Shown here: one piece after another, positions 33,290-45,395 of the stretch
Position numbering within the stretch: position 1 is the stretch's first letter
How the letters are laid out: every line of letters starts with the position of its first letter
Source: Zanthoxylum bungeanum
Taxonomy: Eukaryota; Streptophyta; Magnoliopsida; Sapindales; Rutaceae
DNA: 64,000 nt
Assembly: GCA_019454045.1 (NCBI GenBank)
Contig: SKCR01001882.1
Coordinates: 1 to 64,000, forward strand
Direction of reading: 5' to 3'
Notes under the pieces: model-generated
What the model saw: the letters and a program-made list of their open reading frames with translations, nothing else
Database searches by the model: none
Told to the model about the DNA's origin: nothing
Program-made: the position numbers and the translations under genes

Positions 33290-35326
33290 TGTTGGTTCTT
33301 ATCTAGGTCCCAAGATCAAACAAGACATGAAAAACAATGCGTGAATACACCAACGAAGATAGCGGAATACTTACATCGGTTGGTTGAGTCGAATCGGCAA
33401 CAAACAAAGCACAAAATGCTCACTGGTTTGGCGCCACTGCATGCAGTTCACTGCCTTCTGTCTTCTGTTTTTGAGCTGCGAAATGAAGCTCCTAACTTCG
33501 TCGGATGGATCCCGGGTCATGGTGAACCTCCCTACCACCTTCGCAAGACTCGTAAGTGTGCTAGCACTTGAATTTTCACCATGAAAACCCACTCTTGCTT
33601 CCCCTTAGTGTCACGCCATTTCTGGTTCTGAACCAGTCCATTTTGTTCTGTTTTGTGCGTGAGAGAAGAGAAAGAAAAATGGAGAGATAGAAATGTGTTG
33701 ACTTGTTACAAAAGGTGTAAAAGCTTTACCTTTTATATTTTCCAAAAATATAAAATGATTTACCTTTTGCTTTAATTCAAAATCAAGCAAAAAGTTGGAG
33801 CCAAAAGCATAAAGTTTTCCCTCCAAAATGCTTTTTACACTTTATGTCAACTTTAAGTCATATCAACTTTAATAAAGTGACATGTCTTTGACGCTTGATG
33901 CGACTTGCGTCGCCGCACTCGAATTTGAAATACGAATGCGCTTGCAATCACACCCGGGCTCGGGTTCGTTAATTCCAAATTAACGATTTTTCCGTCGCGT
34001 CGTAATTAAATGATTACGCCTAGCGAATTCACTATTCACGTCGCTAACGAATTAATTCTAAATTAATTCGTTCGCCCGAATTAAAATCTAATTTTAATTC
34101 CGCATCGAAATCTAATTTCATTTAATATATCGAATATATTAATTTAATCGATTAATTCCAAATTAATCGTTATCTCTCTCTTGACGATATTTTATCCTAG
34201 ATAAAATATCTCCGTAATTAATCCTAGATTAATTTTCTCTCTCTTCTATATAATCCCAGATTATTTCAAGAGTGCGAGTTGTGCGTCATCGGTGGATTAT
34301 CGGGAAGCGACCCATGAGATCCCCGGATTAGCTGGCAGTAAATACGGTCGTCGGAGTATCCGAATCACGTACGTACCAAGTACTACGTTCTACCGATTTA
34401 CGAGACAAGGTCGACTCCTAGCAAAGCACCAAGTCTACCCAATTCTCCGGACATATCCATTTAAGAATATCAAAGATCTGTATCAAGCGTAGTATACTAA
34501 TGTATTGTGCATATCGGCCCAGTATCGGATAGTCACGTGCTAGGGCTGGGGCTGGATAAGTGTCTGCCCCGTCCGAAGCACATATCGGATGTCTGGTAAC
34601 ATAGTCTCTATAATCGGATAGTTATGACCTGGTCACAATATCCCGATTGGTTGCGCAACACTCAAGAGCACTAGTACCGTATACTGTGTGACATCATCTC
34701 CATAATGACTGAAGTGACACTTCCGTCTCGATATCACACCCAATACACTACGACTCTCTGATAAACCCAGATGTGGTGTACGCAGAACCGGTTAAAGCCT
34801 GTACCACCAAGACCAAAGTTTATCGATTATCGTAAGTATTAGCGATGTAAGTCTCAGGTTAAGACTATACACACCTACCTTGATTTCGGCCTCCCATAGA
34901 CACATAGTCATAATACCAATGGGATTCCGAGGGGTCTATCCAGAGCGAAGCTGTTTCCCGTACCATCGGTGAAACACGACCTCCTATCGCACTTGCATAA
35001 GTATCCAATACTTATATATATGAGAACTATGTCGTTGTGCCTTCACAACGCACACAAGTGAATACTAGCCTATTCCGCATTATCGATGTCCAGTCTCGAT
35101 AATACTATGGCTAGGGATATTTAATGATTAATCCTTCGGGGACTGATACTGTCTCATATCATTCTCAGTCCAGGAACTAATCATAGGGACCTCTCTTCAT
35201 TTATATATATTTATGGTGATCTAATCACAAATGATGAGAGTGCAATTTCCTTGTCACATAGTTAATTTGCTACAACAACACAATGATATGTGCAAATAGT
35301 GACGATATGGGTCATTTTGTCCAACA
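33290..35326 (-). repeat. Cop4 3' LTR, 2037 bp
   Basis: Plus-strand TGTTGGTTCTTATC ... TTTTGTCCAACA; partner of 41489-43526. Hairpin ladder at about 33965-34260. The small ORFs (33371-33826, 34292-34492) recur in the other LTR only because the LTRs are nearly identical. Confidence 0.95.
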
Positions 35327-35339
35327 ATCTCCCACTTGG
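35327..35339 (-). other. Cop4 polypurine tract
   Basis: The minus strand reads GCCAAGTGGGAGAT next to the LTR. Confidence 0.85.
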
Positions 35340-38300
35340 CACATAGCGAGTCACTCAAGTGTCCTACACCTGAACTATGTACGATTCGCTCAAATTGCTG
35401 AGAAAAGGTTTTCGTCAGTGGATTTGTTTGATTATCGTCTGACGCGATTTATACGATCATCACATCGCCACGATTTATGATCCGAACGAATCAGATGATA
35501 TGGAAGTATATATCTGGATCATCGATGAGACCTTTAATTCCTTAGCATGTGCTGATGCCTAGCTCAGCTGCTAAAAGAACTATATCTAATCTAATTAGAT
35601 TTATTATCGATCCAAATAGCTTCTATTGCTGCCTCAGCTGCAGCAATAATCCGCTTTTGTTGTTTATTCGGCAACAGTTATCTTGCTCGGAATATTTCCA
35701 GCTCACTGTCCCGTTATTCAAACTTTATAGTACCGTAGTATTTAATTGTTTGGAAACTTGTTGCAGTGATCCCAGTCACTTCAAGTTCTCCTTCTCTATA
35801 GTTTAAGACAGCATCTTTAGTTCTCTGAGATACTAACAGATGTTCTTAATCTTCAATCCAGTGACTATCACTTGGATTGACCTGATTGTGACTCCATATG
35901 CTCGAAGCGTATGAGACACCCTATCAAGTACATTTTAAATGTATAATTTCCCAGAGAGTGTTAACAACTCCAAATCTATCCTAATAGATCTTTATTCCTT
36001 GAATAAAGGTTGTTACTCCCCAGAATTCTACGGAGAATTTCTATTGAAAGAATATCTATGAAAGCCAAGCTTTCAGCAATTGCTTTATGGGAATTTCACT
36101 GTCAGTGCGCACTCCCACTAACCTCCTTATATACACAAGAATTATTTTGTTTTGATTCAAATCATAAACCATTATGATTATTTCAAAACGACAGTTCCAA
36201 GAACCTTATGCTTGCTTCAATCCAAACATGGATCGAATAACCCGCAAACCTTGTTTGTCGATTATTCAAAATCGTCAGGATGTTGTAAACATCCTCCAAA
36301 AGGTTTCCTTTTCAGGAAAGCGATTTTGATCTACAACTGACTCATTTCATCAATTGAAATACGCAGTTTTCAACAAGCATCTTCAAAATGGATTTACCAT
36401 GGCAACAGGTAAAAGATTGAACCGTTATTAACACAATGTTGATAACGATACCTTTCCGTCAAAAGCCCAGCTTTGTACGTTGGTATGTTGCCTTCCATGT
36501 ATGTCTTCCTTGAAGACGTTTAATGTACCAATAGGCACAATGCCTTGTGGTACAACAACTAGTATCCAAAATAGTTGTTATACATGGAATCCATTTCGGA
36601 CTCATGGCACTTTGCCATAATAGGGAGTCGACACCTCGTATCACTTCCTCAAAACGTAGTCGGTGGATATACCTTCATAAGATTGACATATTTATGAGGT
36701 TAGATCAGAAACCCATACCCTAGGTTGTTTTCTGACTCTATCCGATCTACTCAGTTCTTGTGTATTCGAAGATTAATGGTACAGATTCATTATTGATGAA
36801 CTGTTTGTGTTCCATTAAGGACTTCGTGCCTTGAACAGTATTACTCCGATTTTCATCGAGTATCACTATCCTCCCACTGACCACTGCATATCGGTATTCC
36901 TCTCAGGAAAACCGCATGGTGAGCAACAATTACATTGTTCTCATGTGAGATTTATAAGTACTATACTTATGGTTTCCCTTAGGATAACCTATATTGGCAC
37001 TTATCCAATTTGGGTTCTTAGTTTGGTATCATCCAAACGTTATGCCTGGCATACCCAAATTATCAGGAATGAGAAACCTCGTTTCTTTCCTGTTCATATC
37101 CTATATGACATCTGTCAAACAGATTTATATGGAACCTTATTTTAAATAAGTTTTGCACTGTTAATACATATCCGGTTGAAGGAGATAGTAGCTCAGAGCG
37201 ACTCGTGATAAACCTTATCATGTCCAACAAAATTCGGTTTTAGTTCGGACACACCGTCTAACTGACGTGTCTCGGGAGGAGTCCTCATCTGAAAGAATAC
37301 CGTACTCTTTCATGTACGTATGAAACTTACTGCTTAAGTATTTTCCATTACGGTCTTACCGTGGCGGAATAATACTATAGCCGATCTGTTTTTCTATTTC
37401 GTGTCGAAACTCTAAAGTTTCTGATTTGTGTTCTTCAAAAGAAACACATAACCATAACGTGATGCTACATCCGTCAAAGTCACGAAATATTCATGTTCAC
37501 ATCTAGTCTAGCTAGATATGGGCCCACTTACTCTACTATGAATAGGGCTAACAGATCGGTGGCACTTTTACTATTACCAAGTAAATAGTATTTTAGGTAC
37601 TTTACCTAATAAACTAGATTTGCAGACCTTATTTGAATAGTCAAATCAGTCCTAGTACCCACTCTTCAAAAGTGTGGATATACGAGTCTCGTTTAATTGT
37701 GTCCTAGCAACTATGCCACAAATAAGTCTCTATTGATCAAATCAATTTGAGCTATTTTTTTGTCATTTTTATATGTTTGAGATTTTATTATATTCAAAAT
37801 ATAAATTCTGTTATTCACATCTAATGTGTTTATCTCAGTATCATCTTTATATAATAAAACACTTTAGTGTTCTAGAATATAAAGGTTTTATCCGTAACGG
37901 ATTAAACACTGATATAGAGATAATGTCTCTAGTCAAACTAGTTACATTATAACAGTTCCTAATTTAAGTACATACCCGAAGGGTAGTTCCTAAATTTAGG
38001 TATCTACGGTCGAAACAGCGACTTTCGTCCCGTTTCCGATTCGCAGAGAAATCTCGGCTTGAAGTCAGTATCCAGCTCATAGCGGATTTTGAACATCAAT
38101 ACATATTTTTATGTACCACACTAAGTATTTAAAATCCAATTTCAATACTAGTAGTGAACATAACTTTGACAAATATTTTAAAGTCAGAGCCTCGCCCTTT
38201 CTTTAATTCCTTCGTGTCTTCCATATCCAAATGGTAGTCACTTTGGGATATGTCAATTATCTTTTCAATATTTCACAAACCTTTGGCCAAGCCTTGGGGT

Positions 38301-38520
38301 TTCGGAATATCGAAACGATGTGCACCTTGTGCAACACGCCCAATTGCAAACTTTGACTTTTCACCTCTAGAATAGTCAAATCAATTCTCTAAGAATTATT
38401 AATTGCAATTTAATACTTTTAAATCTAAAATAGATTTATGATAAGTATATTAATTAAGCACTAAAGTCATCATCACATAAATCTTCCAAAGATTTTATGC
38501 TCTACTTATTTGCTTAATTA
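35340..38520 (-). pseudogene. Cop4 pol and gag, heavily decayed
   Basis: Nucleotide-level similarity to the Cop3 pol runs in order along the minus strand: RNase H (35340-35830), reverse transcriptase (35830-36800), integrase (36850-37720), protease (37720-38170) and gag (38170-38520). Frames break every 50-100 bases, and no catalytic box survives in a usable frame. The decay is mostly small insertions and deletions. One two-base deletion in the reverse transcriptase N-terminal region (near 36495-36510) is shared with Cop5 at about 47850. The ORFs here (for example 35549-35806 and 36831-37145) are not genes. Confidence 0.85.
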
Positions 38521-41474
38521 TGGCCTATAACAAGTTATTTTATCCAATAAAGTAACCTATTATGAATTCCCAATATGAAAATTAAATCATTTAAAACATT
38601 TAATCCAATTATATATTTTAAATATTCAACTTTTCAATTCTTTTCTTGATTTTAATAGTCCAACTATTTAATCAATTTTAATAAAGTACTATTTATTATA
38701 ATGATTACAATAATCCAATTATTTAATCAACTATAATTTTAATATTGATTACTATAATCTAATTATAAAATCAACTATCATTTTAATTCAATTATATTGA
38801 TTACTATAATCCAATTATAAAATCAACTATATATTGAATGAGTTTGTATATAGTCCAATTATATATATATTTAAAACAACTTAAAATATTAGTCCAACTA
38901 ATACTTTTAATTAAGAAGACGAGTAAAATATAGATGAGCGTGTTTAGCGAGTATTAGAACGAATGTTGCAAATTCAATACTTGCCTCCCACTATTTTTCG
39001 TCGAGCCTCTAACCCTCTGTCGAGTACTCGGGAAACCGTGTTTCCTAGTGGGCTAGGATCCCGTTAAATATCACACAATCTTGACTTTGGCCAACAAATT
39101 GTATGATAATTAACTAGGTAGATCTCGAAGATCAATTGGATCTCATCCAACTCCTAGATCCAGTAGGTGGACATCCAAGTCCCAAACATATATTTTATGT
39201 ATGCCTATACATCGAATGTATACCCTAACCTTTTTCCTCTGAATCAACTAGGCCTTGGCTTTGGCACAACAAACCTAGTGATCCCAGTCAAGCGCGGACC
39301 CATTGACATGGAAGCTTCGTAATCAATGTCAATGGACAAGAAGTGGTCTTGACTTTGGCCAACAAACCACAACTTGGACACGACACCGATATGGAACAAA
39401 GCCTCGTGATTAAAACACATCTTTGACGGACAAGGGCTTGACTTTGGCCAACAACCCCTGCCAATCTCGGATCTTGAGTAAGAATCACTCAATGGAAGGA
39501 AAATAAACGCTTGATATTTAACGAGGGTTTTTCGCGTGCAAATTGGCTACCAATTTAATTATCTTTGTTAAGGTCTCATCATCATACACCCTTAAACATG
39601 CATTCTAAATACATAATAAAGCGAGTATGAAAATAAATAATAATGATATGCGGATGGATACTTAACACATTGATCCTAGATCAAATCTCTCCCTTTCTCA
39701 CTCAAGCTAGCACTAGTATTACTTCTACCCGTTACACTACACTTCTAAAGAAACCTCATATACATAGAGGGGAATAGGTGAGAAGAGAATACAAAGAGAA
39801 TAGAGGTGATAAGGCTGGACACGCAGGTCCAATTTAATAAATCGAATTTATTACAACAATTTCTAAAATTGCCCCACCCGACTAATATCCATCCGATATA
39901 CATTATTCATACAACACAACCACGTATTCACACACATAAGCATGCTATCAATCAATCTAATCAAATTAATTAATCTGATAATTAAGTGATCATCCAATGT
40001 TCAAACAACGATTTGATTTTGTTCGAGTCAAACTCGTTTTTGCGAATAAGTACTTAAAGTACGAATTCATGAATTAAATTAAACTACATCATTAAATCTA
40101 ATTTAACATGTATTTAATACTAATTCACTATTCAATTCCAAATTAAATGTTACACTTTTATTTAATAAACCTTTATGATTTAAATTCCAAATTTAATCGT
40201 AACGCGTCTCAAAGACCGATTAACGTCCAACGTCAATTCAATTAAAGTCCAATGGGCTTTTAATTGATTTCTTAAGGCGTGGACTTTTGGTCAACTCGGG
40301 TCAAACCAATAACCAAAGTCCAATCCGGGATTTACCCCATAAGCCCATAAATCAATCTTGGCCCATTAGGCCCAATTGAACTTTAAAGGTTCATTAAGTC
40401 GCATTTGGGCTTTATGGTTAATGTTTTGGGCCCAATTGGATCCAATCCATTTGGCCTAAACCCAACTTGATAAAATCAAGCCCAATAGGCCCAAATACAA
40501 CATTAAAGTCCAATTTCCAAAATTAGGCCCAATTAATTAAATATACAAAATCCAATTTCATATTAAATTAAACTAAAGTGTATTACATGATTAATCAACT
40601 AAATCAACATTTCTAAAACACTAAATTAGTCCAATTAATCATACTCAATTCATTATTATATGTCCAACACACAAATTGAAAAATCAAACCCATTTACATG
40701 CTACAAAGCTCTCGGCCAAGGAGGGATTTTGTGTCCGATTCGGTTTCAATCCAATCGAACCCACAATCGACATTAAATCACCATCCAATTTGATTTCATA
40801 CACATCCAATGTCACAAAATCAAAATTACCAAGACATTTGAGGGCATACACCAATTCGGCCAACATGAGAATTTTGGGGATTTATGTTCAATTCAAAGTA
40901 CAATCCAATTGACCATAAATTAACATCATCCTACATGATTCTAACTCATCAAATGAACCAAAAACAAAAATTCCAAGAATCCAAAATCATCCACACATTC
41001 GGCCAAGTGAAGCAAATTGGGGATATTTGTTCAATTCAAAATTCAATCTAATTAACTTCAAATTAACATCATCCAACATCATTAAAACTCATCCAATGAA
41101 CCAAAATGAAAAAAATTCCAAATTTCCAAACAAGCTTCAACATTCGGCCAACATTAATAAATTGGGGAAAATTATTCCAAATTAATTTTCTTGAAATTGA
41201 TCCAATCCAACTTCAATTAAAGATCATTTAAACATGCTCAATTAATCAATTTAACCAAATCATGCTCAAAATCAAAATACCCAATTTTACATTCACATTC
41301 GGCCAAGGTCATCAATTTGGGGAAAATAATTCCAAATCATATTTCAACAAATTGGTCCAACCAAAATGAAATTAAACATGTTATAAGCATACTTAAACAA
41401 TCAATTTATTCAAATCATGCTCAACAAACATTTACCCAAATTTTAAGCCCTAAAATTTCATGCTTGAACCTATA
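38521..41474 (-). other. Cop4 untranslated leader with 16-mer and hairpin array
   Basis: The region equals the Cop3 leader in layout: the shared 16-mer at 38983-38998, a GGAAAC-CGT-GTTTCC hairpin near 39030, and hairpins at 39075-39102, 39247-39279, 39343-39370 and 39434-39457. A run of repeated 'ATTCGGCCAA' words follows at 40850-41310. ORFs at 39244-39492 and 40676-40912 lie in it and look incidental. Confidence 0.82.
39075..39457 (-). other. Four-hairpin array with UUGGCCAA loops (Cop4 leader)
   Basis: Stems: ACAAT/ATTGT, ACTAGG/CCTAGT, GTGGT/ACCAC and GGG/CCC, each followed inwards by TTG/CAA and a TTGGCCAA-type loop. The stems differ from those of Cop3 by paired changes. Confidence 0.8.
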
Positions 41475-41487
41475 GCTCTTGATGCCA
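41475..41487 (-). other. Cop4 primer-binding site, altered
   Basis: The minus strand reads TGGCATCAAGAGC, one base from the LTR. Compared with the TGGTATCAGAGC of its neighbours it has one substitution and one inserted A. Confidence 0.75.
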
Positions 41488-41488
41488 T

Positions 41489-43526
41489 TGTTGGTTCTTA
41501 TCTAGGTCCCAAGATCAAACAAGACATGAAAAACAATGCGTGAATACACCAACGAAGATAGCGGAATACTTACATCGGTTGGTTGAGTCGAATCGGCAAC
41601 AAACAAAGCACAAAATGCTCACTGGTTTGGCGCCACTGCATGCAGTTCACTGCCTTCTGTCTTCTGTTTTTGAGCTGCGAAATGAAGCTCCTAACATCGT
41701 CGGATGGATCCCGGGTCATGGGTGAACCTCCCTACCACCTTCGCAAGACTCGTAAGTGGGCTAGCATTTGAATTTTCACCATGAAAACCCACTCTTGCTT
41801 CCCCTTAGTGTCACGCCATTTCTGGTTCTGAACCAGTCCATTTTGTTCTGTTTTGTGCGTGAGAGAAGAGAAAGAAAAATGGAGAGATAGAAATGTGTTG
41901 ACTTGTTACAAAAGGTGTAAAAGCTTTACCTTTTATATTTTCCAAAAATATAAAATGATTTACCTTTTGCTTTAATTCAAAATCAAGCAAAAAGTTGGAG
42001 CCAAAAGCATAAAGTTTTCCCTCCAAAATGCTTTTTACACTTTTTGTCAACTTTAAGTCATATCAACTTTAATAAAGTGACATGTCTTTGACGCTTGATG
42101 CGACTTGCGTCGCCGCACTCGAATTTGAAATACGAATGCGCTCGTAATCACACCCGGGCTCGGGTTCGTTAATTCCAAATTAACGATTTTTCTGTCGCGT
42201 CGTAATTAAATGATTACGCTTAGCAAATTCACTATTCACGTCGCTAACGAATTAATTCTAAATTAATTTGTTCGCCCGAATTAAAATCTAATTTTAATTC
42301 CGCATCGAAATCTAATTTCATTTAATATATCGAATGTATTAATTTAATCGATTAATTCCAAATTAATCGTTATCTCTCTCTTGATGATATTTTATCCTAG
42401 ATAAAATATCTCCGTAATTAATCCTAGATTAATTTTCTCTCTCTTCTATATAATCCCAGATTATTTCAAGAGTGCGAGTTGTGCGTCATCGGTGGATTAT
42501 CGGGAAGCGACCCATGAGATCCCCGGATTAGCTGGCAGTAAATACGGTCGTCGGAGTATCCGAATCACGTACGTACCAAGTACTACGTTCTACCGATTTA
42601 CGAGACAAGGTCGACTCCTAGCAAAGCACCAAGTCTACCCAATTCTCCGGACATATCCATTTAAGAATATCAAAGATCTGTATCAAGCGTAGTATACTAA
42701 TGTATTGTGCATATCGGCCCAGTATCGGATAGTCACGTGCTAGGGCTGGGGCTGGATAAGTGTCTGCCCCGTCCGAAGCACATATCGGATGTCTGGTAAC
42801 ATAGTCTCTATAATCGGATAGTTATGACCTGGTCACAATATCCCGATTGGTTGCGCAACACTCAAGAGCACTAGTACCGTATCCTGCGTGACATCATCTC
42901 CATAATGACTGAAGTGACACTTCCGTCTCGACATCACACCCAATACACTACGACTTTCTGATAAACCCAGATGTGGTGTACGCAGAACCGGTTAAAGCCT
43001 GTACCACCAAGACCAAAGTTTATCGATTATCGTAAGTATTAGCGATGTAAGTCTCAGGTTAAGACTATACACACCTACCTTGATTTCGGCCTCCCATAGA
43101 CACATAGTCATAATACCAATGGGATTCCGAGGGGTCTATCCAGAGCGAAGCTGTTTCCCGTACCATCGGTGAAACACGACCTCCTATCGCACTTGCATAA
43201 GTATCCAATACTTATATATATGAGAACTATGTCGTTGTGCCCTCACAACGCACACAAGTGAATACTAGCCTATTCCGCATTATCGATGTCCAGTCTCGAT
43301 AATACTACGGCTAGGGATATTTAATGATTAATCCTTCGGGGACTGATACTGTCTCATATCATTCTCAGTCCAGGAACTAATCATAGGGACCTCTCTTCAT
43401 TTATATATATTTATGGTGATCTAATCACAAATGATGAGAGTGCAATTTCCTTGTCACATAGTTAATTTGCTACAACAACACAATGATCTGTGCAAATAGT
43501 GACGCTATGGGTCATTTTGTCCAACA
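41489..43526 (-). repeat. Cop4 5' LTR, 2038 bp
   Basis: About 99% identical by eye to 33290-35326, followed by ATAAT at 43527-43531. Confidence 0.95.
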
Positions 43527-43531
43527 ATAAT

Positions 43532-44640
43532 GAACTAGGTAGAATGCTATAACTAAATATTGATCTTATCATGTCTACTAGGGTTCGATTTCTCCTTTCT
43601 GCAACACCATTTTGTTGTGGTGTTTCAGGTGTTGTGAGCTGTGAAACAATTCCATGCTCAACTAAGAATTCCTCGAAATCTCTGTCAAGGTATTCTCCTC
43701 CACGATCTTATCGTAGAATTTTGATGCTTTTACCTAACTGGTTCTCAACCTCAGCACGATACTCTTTGAACTTTTCAAATGTATCTGACTTGTGTTGCAT
43801 TAGGTAAACATACCCATATCTGGAATAATCGTCAATGAAAGTGATGAAATATTCAAAACCACCTCGGGCTTTTACATTCATCGGACCGCAAACATCCGAA
43901 TGTATTAGCTCAAGAGTTTCTTTGGCTCTTATCCATTTTCCAGTAAAAGGTTTATTGGTCATTTTGCCTTCTAGACAAGATTCGCAGACAGGTAAAGTAC
44001 CAAGTTTTAACTGATTTAAAACTCTGTTCTTAATTAGTCTATCTATCCGGTCAAGGTTAATGTGACCAAGTCTAAGGTGCCATAAATAGGTATCATCATG
44101 AGAAATATTTTGCCGTTTAGTTTTAGATCTTTCAATCTTAAACATTTCAGTATTAAGCAGTGATTCATGCATTAACGGCCTTAATACATATATATTATTT
44201 TCAGAGTTTCCCGTGCATATATTTAATCCATTTCTACTAATAATAACTGACTTATTATTAAACGAAATAGAAAAACCACATTCTAAAAGTTTTGTTACAG
44301 AAATCAAATTCCTGCGAAAACCATGAATATATAGCACACCATTCAAACATAAATAACTTTTATTAAAATTCAAATTTGAAACTCCCACTACTCTTGTTGA
44401 AACAACATCCCATGTCCCAACTCTCATGGTAAAGCTACCTTTAGTAAGGTCCTTCCATGAGTCAAGTAGTTGTAAAGAACAACAAACATGGTTAGTGGCA
44501 CCAGAATCAACAATCTATATGGATTTATCATCCTCCACCAAAAGAGACTCAATGACAAGTAAATCATATTTACCTGTATACTTCTTCTCTTTAAGCTCTG
44601 CAAGGTATTTTGGACAATTCCTTTTCCAATGCCTTGTTTT
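43532..44640 (-). pseudogene. Cop1 protease and integrase N-terminal part
   Basis: From 44640 down: the end of the zinc knuckle in a shifted frame (WKRNC), the protease site WIVDSGATNHVC near 44500 with DSG intact, then YLWHLRLGHINLDRIDRL and LPVCESCLEGKMTNKPFTGK (H-H-C-C zinc region), the integrase core ELIHSDVCGPMNVKARGG, FIDDYSRYGYVYLMQHKSDT, and DRGGEY after a TAA stop that replaces a Ser codon. The E-bearing block (NGVAERRNRTLVDM) follows and runs into the ATAAT duplication. The frame continues at 33284 beyond Cop4. Confidence 0.9.
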
Positions 44641-45395
44641 TCACAATGGAAACATTTTCCTTGGGCATTGGTTCCTTTGGAGCTTTTATTGTTCTTCCTT
44701 TTCATTGGTTTTGCCTTTGCCTTCCAATTGCCTTTCTTCTTCTTCTTTGCAGATTTAGAAGATTCGGCAACATTTGCATCGGCATTGGGCCTACGAGGAC
44801 CGTTCATAACGGACTCGTAATTGGTGAGCTCATTCAGTAGTTCAGTCAATGTGAAAGTCAACTTGTTTATAGAACAGTTGCTCTTAAACTATAGGAAACT
44901 CTTCAGAAGGGTTTCCATGATCATTGTCACCTGGCTTTGCATATTAATACATGCACCATGGGTTTCAGCCATATTAAGATGAGCCATCATCCTTAACACA
45001 TGGTCTCTGACTGATGTGTCTTCCTTCATTCTAGTGGTCAATACAGAGGCAATTGCCTCATGTTGTTACCGGTCATAAGGTTGCTCAAACATGTTCTGTA
45101 ATGACTGCATAATCATTGATGATGTCGCCATAGGCTCATGATGTGCAGCAAGAACCTCAGACATGGATGATATCAAATAGCTATGGGCTTTCTCATCAGC
45201 TTTAATCCAATTATTATAGGTATAACGTGCAGCTCTGCCAGCATTAGGTGTTGGATCCGGAGGACATTCCTCCATTAGGACAAATTTAAGGTCTTCGCAG
45301 ACCAATATAGCATTCATGTCACTTTTCCATTTAACATAATTATCCCCGGTTAATTTTCCTTGTTGTTTGATAATGGAGATTATTGCAGATGCCAT
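44625..45395 (-). pseudogene. Cop1 gag, frameshifted in the zinc knuckle
   Basis: The start at 45395 gives MASAIISIIKQQGKLTGDNY, the usual Copia gag N-terminus; an upstream in-frame ATG at 45431 lies in the leader. Then KWKSDMNAILVCEDLKFVLM and ADEKAHSYLISSMSEVLAAH, a stop near 45066, a further gag segment (MKEDTSVRDHVLRMMAHLN), a second stop near 44890, a Lys-rich linker and GKCFHCEKQG. One base is missing after this Gly (near 44627), which shifts the frame inside the CCHC knuckle. Gag would form the particle. Confidence 0.88.

Larger units (their letters stand above)
33290..43526 (-). mobile_element. Cop4: young, non-autonomous Angela-type Copia element, minus strand, 10.2 kb
   Basis: LTRs 33290-35326 and 41489-43526 differ at only about twenty sites by eye, and the ATAAT duplications are perfect, so insertion is recent. 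Yet the interior holds only a heavily decayed pol and gag with many small insertions and deletions, some shared with Cop5. It must have been copied with enzymes supplied by another element. The orientation follows from the polypurine tract (35327) and primer site (41475). Confidence 0.93.

Noticed and set aside
35340..38520. Cop4 read as an ancient insertion because its pol is so decayed
   Set aside because: The LTRs are about 99% identical by eye and the duplications are perfect, so the decay predates the insertion.
43571..43807. 78-codon plus-strand ORF
   Set aside because: Shadow of the Cop1 integrase on the opposite strand.
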